Below are positions 16,416 to 24,789 of a stretch of 64,000 nucleotides of DNA, piece after piece. The notes under the pieces were generated by a model that saw only the letters and a program-made list of their open reading frames with translations, did no database searches and was not told the DNA's origin. Numbering within the stretch: the stretch's first letter is position 1; each line of letters opens with the position of its first letter. The position numbers and the translations under genes were made by a program. This DNA is from DAOUMF01 sp034408935 (GTDB lineage Bacteria; Chloroflexota; Dehalococcoidia; SM23-28-2; RBG-16-64-32). The stretch is from NCBI GenBank assembly GCA_034408935.1, contig DAOUMV010000014.1, positions 98,064 to 162,063 on the forward strand, in the 5' to 3' direction.

Positions 16416-18536
16416 ATGCGCTGGCTTATCGCCTCATTCCTCCTGCTTTTCGTCGCCCTCTCCGCCTGCTCTACCTCTGGTGACCAACCTTCGTCCGACC
16501 CGGAGCCGGAGCCTCCCAAGACACCTCTGGAGACGGCGCAGCGCTTTTTGGATCTCTGGCAGCAGCAGAAGTACGGGAAGATGTACGGCCTTGTCTCCGC
16601 CGAAGCCCGAGCGTCGATCGGCAAAGAGGACTTCATCAAGCGCTACAACGCCATCACTGAGGAGGCCACCATCACCGCCATCGACTACGACATCGGCCCC
16701 AACGTCGTTGATGAAGATACCGAGATTCCCGTGAACGTCACCATCCACACCAGCTTCTTCGGCGACATTGAGCAGGGAAACAGGATCACTCTGGTTCAGG
16801 ATGAGGTAGCCCTCCCAGCCTCCCCGGAGGCGACGGCGGAGCGCCGCGAGGAGTGGCGGGTGCAGTGGACGCCCTCCCTCATCTTCACCGAGCTGGACGA
16901 ACGCACCCTCGTCCACTTCTTCAAGGAAGTCCCCCGCCGCGGCTCCATCCTGGACCGCAACGGCAATGAGCTGGCCGTGGACGCCAAGCTCCCCGTCGTC
17001 GGCTTCGTGCCCGACCTGATTACCGACAAGGAGGCGTTCATCTCCACCCTGGCCTCCGCCCTTCAGATGTCCGAGAGCGACGTGCGCGCCCAGGTGGACA
17101 CAGACCTCCCCTCCTACTACTTCATCCCCATTAAGACCCTGCCCTACGGCACCAGCCAGGAGGAACTGGACAAGTTCTACGCCTTGTCCGATCTGGGCGT
17201 GGTCGTGCGGGAGGAGACGCAGCGTATCTATCCCCACGGCGACTCGGCGGCCCACGTACTGGGCTACATGTCCGAGATCACCGAGGAGCAACTGGAGGAG
17301 CTGAAGGCCACGGGCTACGGCCCCGGCGACAAGATCGGCGCCTTCGGGCTGGAGGCCCAGCTCGACGATGTGCTGGCCGGCGAGCGGGGCGGCACCCTGG
17401 CCACGATAACCCCCGAGGGCACCAGCGCCCGTACCATCGCCGAAAAACCGGCGCGGGCGGGCAAGGACGTCGGCCTCGCCCTGGACATAGACATCCAGAA
17501 GGCGGTAGAGGGGATCCTGGGAGAACGGGTGGGCTCCATCGTCGCCATGGACCCGCGGGACAACTCAGTGCTGGCCCTCGCCTCCTACCCCCGCTTCAAC
17601 CCCCAGGCCATCACCGACGGCCTCAACACTGAGGAGTACAACAACCTGGCTAACGACGCGCGCCAGCCGTTCCTCCACCGACCCCTCCTGGCCACCTATC
17701 CGTCCGGCTCCACCTTCAAGCCGGTCACCATGGCGGCGGGCCTGGAGAAGGGCGGGGTGTCCGCGGGGGAGACGTTCCACTGCGTGCCGGTCTGGACGGG
17801 CCTGGGGGAGGAGTTCCCCAAGAACAACTGGCAGACGGTGGACCGCGGCTATCTGACACCGGCTCAGGGGCTGATGGCCTCCTGCAACCCCGTCTTCTAC
17901 GAGATCGCGTTGAGGCTGGACCACATCGACCCCAACATCCTGCCCGACTTCGCCCGCGGCTTCGGCTACGGCCAGCTCACCGGCATCGACGGCCTGGATG
18001 AGGCCCCCGGCGTCGTGCCCGATCCCGCCTGGAAAGAGGAGAACTACGGCGAGCCCTGGTATAGCGGCGACAGCGTCAACATGGGGATTGGCCAGGGGTT
18101 TCTCCTTGTGACTCCCCTCCAGCTTGCCAACGCCTACTCCGCCATCGCAGACGGGGGTGTGCTGCGCAAGCCACTGCTGGTGCGCAGCATCGCCGAGCCC
18201 GGCGGGGTGGCGGCCCAGGAATTCACGGCGGAGGAGATCGCACCCTTACCCGTTTCGGAGACCACCCTGGCGGAGATCCGCTATGGCCTCACGCTGGTGA
18301 CCCAGAGCCCCGGCGGCACCTCTTATGGGCTCTTCCCGGCCAGCCTGGACGCGGCTGGCAAGTCCGGCACCGCCGAGGACCTCGCCTTCGGGTCTGACCA
18401 CGTCTTCTTCGCGGCCTACGCCAGAAGCTCGGCGCCTTCCGTGGTGGCCCTAGTGGCGCTGGAGGAGGGGAAGCTGGGCTCGATAGAGGCGGCACCCAAG
18501 GCCCGCCAGGTCTTGGAGGCGGTGCTGGGCTCGTAA
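16416..18536 (+). CDS. Lipoprotein penicillin-binding protein (class B transpeptidase with MecA-like N-domain)
   Basis: A 706-residue D,D-transpeptidase. The N-terminus ends in a lipobox (VALSAC), so it should be a lipid-anchored protein on the outer face of the cytoplasmic membrane rather than having a TM anchor. Residues 45-150 are an NTF2-like MecA_N domain, 165-345 the PBP dimer domain, and 360-706 the transpeptidase. Active-site motifs: S432-T-F-K435, S489-C-N491 and K649-S-G-T652. It has PBP2a/PBP3-of-Bacillus architecture. An extended -10 (TGTTAGAAT, about 16392-16400) precedes the ATG closely. The gene is divergent from the CBS gene. Confidence 0.93.
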   Translation: MRWLIASFLLLFVALSACSTSGDQPSSDPEPEPPKTPLETAQRFLDLWQQQKYGKMYGLVSAEARASIGKEDFIKRYNAITEEATITAIDYDIGPNVVDEDTEIPVNVTIHTSFFGDIEQGNRITLVQDEVALPASPEATAERREEWRVQWTPSLIFTELDERTLVHFFKEVPRRGSILDRNGNELAVDAKLPVVGFVPDLITDKEAFISTLASALQMSESDVRAQVDTDLPSYYFIPIKTLPYGTSQEELDKFYALSDLGVVVREETQRIYPHGDSAAHVLGYMSEITEEQLEELKATGYGPGDKIGAFGLEAQLDDVLAGERGGTLATITPEGTSARTIAEKPARAGKDVGLALDIDIQKAVEGILGERVGSIVAMDPRDNSVLALASYPRFNPQAITDGLNTEEYNNLANDARQPFLHRPLLATYPSGSTFKPVTMAAGLEKGGVSAGETFHCVPVWTGLGEEFPKNNWQTVDRGYLTPAQGLMASCNPVFYEIALRLDHIDPNILPDFARGFGYGQLTGIDGLDEAPGVVPDPAWKEENYGEPWYSGDSVNMGIGQGFLLVTPLQLANAYSAIADGGVLRKPLLVRSIAEPGGVAAQEFTAEEIAPLPVSETTLAEIRYGLTLVTQSPGGTSYGLFPASLDAAGKSGTAEDLAFGSDHVFFAAYARSSAPSVVALVALEEGKLGSIEAAPKARQVLEAVLGS

Positions 18537-18613
18537 CTTGGGGGGCGCCACGCTCAGGAGGCAATCCCTTTTCACCACCTGACTCTGTCCCCGGCGCCAA
18601 GCCCGATGGTAGG

Positions 18614-19594
18614 ATGTCGTGGAACGGGGATAGAGCTAACTCTATGGCGGCAATGACGGGTCAGGAATCACTCGCGCGAGATGGGTCGCCGGGCGCAGAG
18701 GTGATCCTGCGCACTGTGGGGCTGACCAAGCGCTTTGGCTCCATCACGGCCGTTGACGGGCTGGATCTGGAGGTGCGCAGGGGAGAAGTTCTCGGTTTCC
18801 TGGGGCCGAATGGCGCCGGGAAGACGACGACAGTGGGGATGATCCTTGGCCTGATCGCTCCCACGGCCGGACGGGTGGAGTACACCAGCGTTCCGCTGAA
18901 CCGAATCGGCGCGATCATCGAGTGGCCAGGCTTCTATCCATATCTCTGTGGGCGCGACAACCTCCAAGCCATGGCGCTGGCCGCCGGCGGCGTGCCCGCC
19001 GCCCGGATCGACGCGCTCCTCGAATACGTCGGCCTGGCGGATCGTCCGACGAGCCCGTATAGAACGTACTCTACAGGCATGAAGCAGCGCCTTGGCATCG
19101 CGTCTACACTGGTTACCAACCCTGCCCTCGTCATCCTCGATGAGCCGACGAACGGCCTGGACCCGGCGGGGCAGCGGGAAGTGCGCGACCTGATACCGCA
19201 GCTAGCGCGAGAAGGTCGGAGCGTATTGCTGGCGAGCCATCTTCTGCACGAGGTTCAGCAGGTCTGCGACCGCGTGGCAATCCTCAGCCGGGGCAAGCTC
19301 GTTCACGTGGGGACCGTGAACGAGCTTGTGGGACGCGGCAGCTTCCTGGAGATACGGGTCGCGGAGCCGGAGCGCGCGGCGGCGATCCTCAGGACACTGC
19401 CATTCGTTGAGCGGGTTGGCGTCCAGGATGAAAGTCTATCAGTCGTCGCGCCGGAAGAGCGTAGCGCCGATATCAGCCGTGCCCTCGGCGACGCCGGTCT
19501 GTACGTTACGGCGATGATGCCGCGCCGGAGCTCGCTGGAGGACGTGTTCCTCGAGTTGACTGATCCAGAGGCAGGACCCGAAGCGACGGGCTAG
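18614..19594 (+). CDS. ABC transporter ATP-binding protein
   Basis: A 326-residue ATPase of the CcmA/bacitracin-export (BcrA) type. Walker A GPNGAGKTTT (about 72-81), signature YSTGMKQRLGIA, Walker B ALVILDEPTNGLD, H-loop LLASHLLHEV, then a C-terminal domain of about 90 residues usual in drug-export ATPases. In-frame ATGs at 18614, 18644 and 18653 compete and no start has a strong ribosome site; homology begins near residue 30. It is two bases away from the permease gene, with which it forms a two-gene exporter. Substrate unknown. Confidence 0.92.
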   Translation: MSWNGDRANSMAAMTGQESLARDGSPGAEVILRTVGLTKRFGSITAVDGLDLEVRRGEVLGFLGPNGAGKTTTVGMILGLIAPTAGRVEYTSVPLNRIGAIIEWPGFYPYLCGRDNLQAMALAAGGVPAARIDALLEYVGLADRPTSPYRTYSTGMKQRLGIASTLVTNPALVILDEPTNGLDPAGQREVRDLIPQLAREGRSVLLASHLLHEVQQVCDRVAILSRGKLVHVGTVNELVGRGSFLEIRVAEPERAAAILRTLPFVERVGVQDESLSVVAPEERSADISRALGDAGLYVTAMMPRRSSLEDVFLELTDPEAGPEATG

Positions 19595-19596
19595 TA

Positions 19597-20391
19597 GTGC
19601 TGCCCCTCCTGCGCAGCGAGATGTTCAAGCTGTCTCATCGCATGATGACACGCGTGCTTCTGTTGTTGGTGGTGGGCGCATTACTGGGAACTTATCTGCT
19701 GCTGGGGTCTGTGGGAGAAGGCGAGGAAGGTGACGTTTTGGAGGACCTGCGGATCGGTGCGGTGCACGACAAGGGAATACTCATCGTGTACCAGATGGGC
19801 GCCATCACGACGATAGTCCTTGCGGCCAGCTCGATAGCCAGCGAGTTCAGCTGGGGTACCATCAGGACGCTATTGCCACGCACGGCCGGGCGGTCGCCGT
19901 TCCTGACGGCGAAGCTGATCTCGCTGCTCGTGTTCGTGGTGGCAGCGGTGATCCTGGGATTCCTGGCGGCCATTGCGGGGAGCGCCGTGGTAACAGCGAC
20001 GAGAGACCTGGACAGCAGCCTAGGAGACAACTTCGTGGGCAACCTGTTGGCGGCGATGGTGCGGGCCGCCTACGCGATCCTCCCCTACGCGGCGCTTGCC
20101 TTCGTTATCGCCCTCTGGTCTCGGTCGACCGCCGCCGGGATCGCTATTCCGATCATAATCTTCTACGCAGAGGTGTTGCTGACGCCGCTTTTCACTTCCA
20201 TCGAGACGCTGGAGTGGCTCCCAAAGGCGTTGCTCTATAGCGCCAACATGGGCTCCCTTCTGAACTCGGACGCCGTCATACCGGAGGAAGACCTTCCTGG
20301 TCACTGGCAGGCCGCGGGCGTACTCGCCGTCTACGTGACGGCGTTCATCTCGCTCGCTTACGGGCGCTTTCTGACACGAGACGTCATGTAG
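19597..20391 (+). CDS. ABC transporter permease (ABC-2/NatB-like)
   Basis: A 264-residue membrane protein with about six helices: near 16-37, then ITTIVLAASSIASEFSWGTIRTLL (the ABC-2 motif where a helix meets SEFSWGT), VFVVAAVILGFLAAIAGSA, a helix at AYAILPYAALAFVIALW, an amphipathic GIAIPIIIFYAEVLL, and a last helix near 245. The start is a GTG two bases after the ATPase stop. It is the membrane half of the exporter with the preceding ATPase. Confidence 0.88.
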   Translation: MLPLLRSEMFKLSHRMMTRVLLLLVVGALLGTYLLLGSVGEGEEGDVLEDLRIGAVHDKGILIVYQMGAITTIVLAASSIASEFSWGTIRTLLPRTAGRSPFLTAKLISLLVFVVAAVILGFLAAIAGSAVVTATRDLDSSLGDNFVGNLLAAMVRAAYAILPYAALAFVIALWSRSTAAGIAIPIIIFYAEVLLTPLFTSIETLEWLPKALLYSANMGSLLNSDAVIPEEDLPGHWQAAGVLAVYVTAFISLAYGRFLTRDVM

Positions 20392-20559
20392 AGCGAGTTC
20401 CGTCGATGTCCAGAGGGTGTTACGGCCGCGTGGCCGCCTTCCGGTGACGATGCTACAATGTGCCGGAGGAAGTCGGCCGCTATGGATACGGACTGCCTTG
20501 CACGTGAAGCCTGGGGCCGCAGACTCTACGCACCCGCGGGGGAGCGCACCCGCTAGCCC

Positions 20560-20925
20560 ATGCGGCGCCGCGACTTCGAACGGTTGGTCCTTGAGGCCCT
20601 AGAAGATCTTCCCGACCAGTTCGCCGACGCCCTGCAGAACATCGACGTGCAGGTGCGGTGGCGCCCGACCCGGGCGGAGCTGCGGCGCGCCGGGATTCGG
20701 CGGGGCTCCTTATTCGGCATGTACCTGGGTGTGCCCCTGCCCCAGCGTACCCACGGCTACTCGATGACCCTGCCCGACACCATAGTCGTCTACCAGCTGA
20801 CCCACGAGCGGCACTGCCGGAGCGAGGAGGAGATCGTGGAGCAGGTGAGGCAGACGGTGCTCCACGAGATCGGCCACTATCTGGGCATGGACGAGCACCG
20901 CCTGCGCGAGCTAGGCATAGGGTAA
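20560..20925 (+). CDS. Minimal zincin metallopeptidase-like protein (PF06262-type)
   Basis: A 121-residue protein of the small zincin family. The zinc motif is HEIGHYLGMDEHRL (103-116), an HExxH with a downstream acidic/His segment. The order RDFERLVLEALEDLPDQF - VVVYQLTHER - HEIGH fits the family length of about 110-130 residues. No signal peptide, so cytosolic. No biological role is established for this family. The ATG lacks an obvious ribosome site; TACAAT near 20452 could be a -10. The next gene starts 12 bases later, so they probably form an operon. Confidence 0.85.
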   Translation: MRRRDFERLVLEALEDLPDQFADALQNIDVQVRWRPTRAELRRAGIRRGSLFGMYLGVPLPQRTHGYSMTLPDTIVVYQLTHERHCRSEEEIVEQVRQTVLHEIGHYLGMDEHRLRELGIG

Positions 20926-20937
20926 CGGAGGTTCCCG

Positions 20938-21393
20938 ATGAATGAAACACCCCCGGTCGCGCAACCGCAGCCCCCTATCGAGAACCCGTTCTGGACCACA
21001 CTGCGCCAACCGCGCGTCGTCCTCATCCTGCTGGCGGTGTGGGACATCATCGGCGCCGTCACTGAGTTCTTCACGTCGAGCGGTCTGTTCGTCGACCTCC
21101 ACGGCGGCGAACTGGACGGGGTGCTGGGCGGCCGCGCCCTGAGCTGGGAGGCGATCCCCCTGGCCGTGCTGTACCTGTACTGCTCGCGGGACCCGGCACG
21201 CTACCACCGGGTGTTCTGGCTGGCCCTAATCGAACAAGTGGCGGCTATCGTCGCCAACATCTATCACCTGGGAGCCGGCGACTTCAGCCTCGAGAGCGTG
21301 CTCATCCCCATCGTAGTGGCGGCCGTGCTGGGCGTGCTGGTCTTCCTGCACCTGTTCCAGCCGAGGGAGCCCGAGGAAGCGGCTATCGCCTGA
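20938..21393 (+). CDS. Four-helix membrane protein of unknown function
   Basis: A 151-residue hypothetical. A short Pro-rich cytosolic head (NETPPVAQPQPP) leads to about four helices: VVLILLAVWDIIGAVTEFF, IPLAVLYLYC, VFWLALIEQVAAIVANIY and LIPIVVAAVLGVLVFLHLF. GGAGG is placed about eight bases upstream of the ATG. The overall look resembles DoxX/DUF-type small membrane proteins, but I do not recognise the family. Its 3' end overlaps the convergent aldolase gene by 11 bases. Confidence 0.65.
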   Translation: MNETPPVAQPQPPIENPFWTTLRQPRVVLILLAVWDIIGAVTEFFTSSGLFVDLHGGELDGVLGGRALSWEAIPLAVLYLYCSRDPARYHRVFWLALIEQVAAIVANIYHLGAGDFSLESVLIPIVVAAVLGVLVFLHLFQPREPEEAAIA

Positions 21394-21913
21394 GCGACCG
21401 CAGCAGCCAGAGCACCTGCGCACTCTCCTCCAGGACGCTGGTCCACTGGAGCGCCTGCCACAGGTCGTCGCCGCGGGCGTAGGAGCCGTGGCCACGGGCC
21501 AGCGCGATGGGATGCTCGCGCAACGCGTCCGCCACCCGCTCCCCCTCCACCACCGGCACCGATCCCAGCCTGAGCTTCCCCTCGGCGTCGGCCGGCTCCA
21601 CCGCATCCATCACCAGCGAGAGGGCGATAGCGTGCCGCGGGTGGGCGTGGAGCACCGCCCCCGCTGCTGTAGCAGCGTACACGGCGCGGTGCACCGCCGT
21701 GTCCATGGACGGCTCACCCTCCGACGAGCCGTCGGCCGCCACCAACACCAGGTCCCCCTCCTCCAGGCGGCCCAGCATCGCCCCCGTGCGGGTGATCAGC
21801 AGCCCGCCATCCGGCAGGCGGACGCTCATGTTGCCGCCGTGGGAGGAGACGAGGCCCGCTTCCCAGAGCATGCGCCCCACGGCGCGGAACTCTTCCTCGC
21901 GCTCTCTACTCAT
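21383..21913 (-). CDS. Class II aldolase/adducin family protein
   Basis: A 176-residue zinc-dependent aldolase-fold protein. SSHGGNMSVRLPDGGLLITRTG contains the substrate phosphate-binding SGGN(M/I)S-like region, and VLHAHPRHAIALSL provides the HAH metal ligands. A further His lies late (RGHGSYARG). Fuculose-phosphate aldolases, methylthioribulose dehydratase and similar enzymes share this fold, so the reaction is not fixed. ATG 21913 overlaps the glycerate kinase stop by 8 bases; a TTG at 21928 is possible. Co-transcription with glycerate kinase suggests a C3/C4 sugar-acid pathway. Confidence 0.87.
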   Translation of the reverse strand: MSREREEEFRAVGRMLWEAGLVSSHGGNMSVRLPDGGLLITRTGAMLGRLEEGDLVLVAADGSSEGEPSMDTAVHRAVYAATAAGAVLHAHPRHAIALSLVMDAVEPADAEGKLRLGSVPVVEGERVADALREHPIALARGHGSYARGDDLWQALQWTSVLEESAQVLWLLRSLRR

Positions 21914-23060
21914 CGCGCGCGCCCGCAATGGCCCGAATCCTCAACCAGCCGTTGACCGCCCGCGTTGTCGTCGCCGCCAGCAGCTCGGCCGGCCGCGCCA
22001 TCGCCTCCTCCAGGGTGCCGGACCGGGGCACGATCGGCTCGACTCCCTCAACGCCCAGCGAGAGGACGCCCTCCCATCCCGGCCCCAGGGAGCCGACCAC
22101 CACGATGACGGGCACGCCCTCGGCCGCGGCGATGCGGGCCACCCCAGCCACCGTCTTGCCGTAGCTGGTCTGCCCGTCGAGGCGGCCCTCCCCCGTCAGC
22201 ACCAGGCTTGCCCCGCGCAGGCGCTCCCGCAGGCGGACGGTCCCGGCCACCACCTCCACGCCGGGCTCGATGCGCGCCCCCAGGAAGGCGATGAGCCCGG
22301 CCCCCAGTCCACCCGCGGCCCCGGCTCCCGCCGTGTCGAGAACCTGGACGCCCACGTCTCGCTCCACGATCTCCGCGTATCTGCGGAGCGCCGCGTCGAG
22401 CTCCCGGGCGGCCTCCGGGCCGGCACCCTTCTGGGGCCCGTACACCAGCGAGGCTCCCTCCGGGCCGCACAGGGGGTTGGTCACGTCCGTCGCGGCTATG
22501 ACCTCGCACTCGCGGAGCCGCGCGTCGAGGCCGGACGCATCGATGCGCTCCAGGCGGGCCAAGGCGGCCCCGCCAAGCGCAAGCTCGTTGTCGTCCGCAT
22601 CGAGGAACCGCGCGCCCAGGGCGGCGGCCATGCCCGCGCCGCCGTCGTTGGTGGCGCTGCCCCCCAGGCCGATGATGAGCCGCCGACAGCCGGCGTCCAG
22701 GGCGGCCAGCACGAGCTGGCCAACGCCGTAGGTGGACGTGACACGGGGGTCGCGTTCCTCCTCGACCAGTCGCCAGAGACCGGCGGCCGCCGCCATCTCG
22801 ATAACGGCTGTCTGTGTCTCGACGATGCCCCACTGGGCCTCGACCAGTCGGCGCAACGAGTCCTGGACGGTGGCTGTGACCGTCTGACCGCCGCTGGCCT
22901 CCACCACCGCCGCCACCGTGTCCGGGCCGCCGTCGGCCATAGGCACCGTCTCCAGCTTCGCCTCGGGCAGGGTGCGCCGCGCGCCGTCGGCCATGGCCGC
23001 GGCAACCTGAGAAGCGGCAAGGCTACCCTTGAACTCCTGGGGAGCGATCACGATCCTCAT
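21906..23060 (-). CDS. Glycerate kinase (GlxK/GarK family)
   Basis: A 384-residue kinase that phosphorylates D-glycerate to 2- or 3-phosphoglycerate. The start MRIVIAPQEFKGSLAASQVAAAM is the family signature (usual form APDSFKGSLSA, here with Gln-Glu replacing Asp-Ser). Other conserved segments are LIIGLGGSATNDGGAGMAAALG and the C-terminal half GLGAGLIAFLGARIEPG ... LTGEGRLDGQTSYGKT. Length is standard. It is the first gene of a two-gene unit with the class II aldolase and shows no internal damage. Confidence 0.93.
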   Translation of the reverse strand: MRIVIAPQEFKGSLAASQVAAAMADGARRTLPEAKLETVPMADGGPDTVAAVVEASGGQTVTATVQDSLRRLVEAQWGIVETQTAVIEMAAAAGLWRLVEEERDPRVTSTYGVGQLVLAALDAGCRRLIIGLGGSATNDGGAGMAAALGARFLDADDNELALGGAALARLERIDASGLDARLRECEVIAATDVTNPLCGPEGASLVYGPQKGAGPEAARELDAALRRYAEIVERDVGVQVLDTAGAGAAGGLGAGLIAFLGARIEPGVEVVAGTVRLRERLRGASLVLTGEGRLDGQTSYGKTVAGVARIAAAEGVPVIVVVGSLGPGWEGVLSLGVEGVEPIVPRSGTLEEAMARPAELLAATTTRAVNGWLRIRAIAGARDE

Positions 23061-23117
23061 CGGGCCACGCCAGAATCATAGGCGTCGCCGCGACCGCCGG
23101 GCAACCCGTCAGAGCCT

Positions 23118-23134
23118 GCCTGCCGGTAGGCAGG
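23118..23134. repeat. Dispersed palindrome GCCTGCCGGTAGGCAGG, copy 1
   Basis: A 6-bp stem CCTGCC/GGCAGG with a GGTA loop. An identical 17-base copy occurs at 37067-37083, and a degenerate relative near 33914-33930. It lies in an intergenic region between glycerate kinase and the SOS-box promoter. Confidence 0.6.
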
Positions 23135-23203
23135 GCGACCAGGCCTCGCAGCGGCCGGGGCTCGCTGCACGTCCTTTTCCCAGCGAATTCACGGTCCGAC
23201 CCC

Positions 23204-23248
23204 TTGACAACAGAACACCCGTTCTCCTACTATTAGAACGCTAGTTCT
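23204..23248 (+). promoter_or_regulatory. Promoter with two LexA-type SOS boxes
   Basis: TTGACA (23204-23209) and TACTAT (23228-23233), 18 bases apart, form a strong promoter. Two perfect palindromes of the Gram-positive LexA type flank the -10: AGAAC-ACCC-GTTCT (23212-23225) in the spacer and AGAAC-GCTA-GTTCT (23235-23248) over the start point. Their centres are 23 bp apart. Chloroflexota LexA is known to use this Gram-positive box form. Binding is inferred from the match. Confidence 0.75.
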
Positions 23249-23269
23249 GATATCAGCTAGGAGAAGACC

Positions 23270-23404
23270 ATGCGTAGGCTTCACGGCACCCAACTGCGAC
23301 TCCCGATCTTCCGTACCGTTCGCTGCCCAGACTGCGGCGGCCCCCTAATCCACGGCGAGGGGTGCGTCTGCTGCCCCGTGTGCGGCTTCTCACGCTGCGG
23401 CTAG
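23270..23404 (+). CDS. 44-residue zinc-ribbon mini-protein under SOS control
   Basis: ATG 23270 follows AGGAG by six bases; the product is 44 residues. A basic N-terminal half is followed by CPDCGGPLIHGEGC and CCPVCGFSRCG. Four CxxC-like cysteines plus extra Cys residues should bind zinc. The tail resembles the C-terminal zinc ribbon of class II (B12-dependent) ribonucleotide reductases, which ends in a similar CPxCG...EGC...CPxCG(Y/F)S.C pattern. No NrdJ lies next to it. It could be a free-standing reductase tail, a DNA-damage regulator, or a remnant. Its own strong promoter argues against a remnant. Confidence 0.7.
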   Translation: MRRLHGTQLRLPIFRTVRCPDCGGPLIHGEGCVCCPVCGFSRCG

Positions 23405-23469
23405 ACTACTCCGCGAGGGAAGAACACGCGTTGGACGCGGGTCGGGGCCTCAAGCTATGATGGCTATCG

Positions 23470-24789
23470 ATGCCGCAACAGCCTACCGTCTCCGTCCTCA
23501 CCCTCGGCTGCAAGCTCAATCAGGCCGACGCCCAGGCGATGGCCCGCGAGCTTACGGCCGGCGGCGTCCGCGTCGCTATCCGACCCGAGGAGGGCGTCCA
23601 GGCCTTCGTCATCAACACCTGCTCCGTCACCCACGTCGCCGACCGCAAGGCGCGACACCTGACACGCCTCGCCCGCCGCCTATCGCCCAGCGCCACCATC
23701 GTCCTCACCGGCTGCTACGCCGAGACCGCTCCTGACGACGCCCAGCTCACCGGGGCCGACCTCGTGCTCGGCAACGCGGCCAAGGCGGAGATACCCGGCC
23801 TGCTGCTGCAGCGCCTCCGCGAACGCAGGGAGGCCGCCGTCGGCTGCCCCACGCCGGTGAGGAACGGCCTGCGCCCAGACGGGCGGCCGTCCGGCCGAAC
23901 GCGCGCCTTCGTCAAGATCCAGGAGGGCTGCGACGAGGTCTGCGCCTTCTGCATCGTGCCTCGCACCCGCGGCCGCGAGCGCAGCAGGACGGTGGAAGAG
24001 GTGGTCCAGGAGGTGCTGGCCCGCCAGCGCGAGGGGGCGCATGAGGTCGTGCTCACCGGCACCCAACTGGGGAACTACGGGCGCGACGCGGGCTGGGTCG
24101 AGCTGGGGCCACGGCGCCTCCTGGAAGCGCTGCTGGAGCGCACACGGGTGCCGCGCATCCGCCTCTCCTCCCTCCAGGCCCAGGACATCTCGATTCAACT
24201 GCTGGCGCTGTGGCGCGATCCCCGCCTCTGTCGACACTTCCACCTCCCGCTCCAGAGCGGGTCCGACCCTGTCCTGCGGCGCATGCGCCGCCGCTACACG
24301 ACCGAACAGTTCCTCGGCGCCGTCGACCTCGTCCGCGAACAGGTGCCCGACGCGGCTATCACCACCGACATCATCGCCGGCTTCCCGGGCGAGACGAACG
24401 CCGACTTCGAGGCCACGTACAGCCTGTGCAGGGAGGTCGGCTTCGCCGCTATCCACGCCTTCCCCTACTCCCGCCGGCCCGGCACCGCCGCCAACCTGAT
24501 GAGAGATCAAGTGCCGGTGGCCATCCGCCGCCGGCGGCTGGAGCGACTCCTGTCGCTGGCCGAAGCCTCGGCCGCGGCGTTCCGCCGCCGCTACTTGGGC
24601 CGGGTGATGCCCGTCTTGTGGGAACAAGAGCGAAGGGGCCGGTGGCAGGGATTGACCCCCAACTACCTCCGCGTTTACACTCGCGCCGACGGCGACCTAA
24701 CGAACATCCTTCTGCCCACGCGACTGCTCGCCCTCCAGGATGGGGGGCTCAAGGGGGAGGTGCAGCCGGTAGGAGCAGGCTCGGTATGA
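23470..24789 (+). CDS. mtaB: tRNA t6A37 methylthiotransferase MtaB
   Basis: A 439-residue radical-SAM enzyme converting t6A to ms2t6A at position 37 of ANN-decoding tRNAs. The N-terminal UPF0004 domain supplies cluster ligands C14 (LGCKLNQAD), C51 (NTCSV) and C82 (GCYAE). The radical-SAM cluster motif is C154-x3-C158-x2-C161 (CDEVCAFC). The C-terminal TRAM-like region is short. LGCKLNQ with a Lys rather than the GCQMN of MiaB identifies MtaB. The stop overlaps the next start (ATGA), so translation is coupled to the AmaP-like gene. Confidence 0.92.
   Translation: MPQQPTVSVLTLGCKLNQADAQAMARELTAGGVRVAIRPEEGVQAFVINTCSVTHVADRKARHLTRLARRLSPSATIVLTGCYAETAPDDAQLTGADLVLGNAAKAEIPGLLLQRLRERREAAVGCPTPVRNGLRPDGRPSGRTRAFVKIQEGCDEVCAFCIVPRTRGRERSRTVEEVVQEVLARQREGAHEVVLTGTQLGNYGRDAGWVELGPRRLLEALLERTRVPRIRLSSLQAQDISIQLLALWRDPRLCRHFHLPLQSGSDPVLRRMRRRYTTEQFLGAVDLVREQVPDAAITTDIIAGFPGETNADFEATYSLCREVGFAAIHAFPYSRRPGTAANLMRDQVPVAIRRRRLERLLSLAEASAAAFRRRYLGRVMPVLWEQERRGRWQGLTPNYLRVYTRADGDLTNILLPTRLLALQDGGLKGEVQPVGAGSV

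Noticed and set aside
16298..16639. N-terminal extension of the CBS protein to 285 residues
   Set aside because: The extra part has no homology, overlaps the divergent PBP promoter, and AGGAG stands before the internal ATG at 16297.
24210..24785. Upstream extension of the AmaP-like protein
   Set aside because: It is an out-of-frame read of mtaB; the ATGA overlap gives the natural start.
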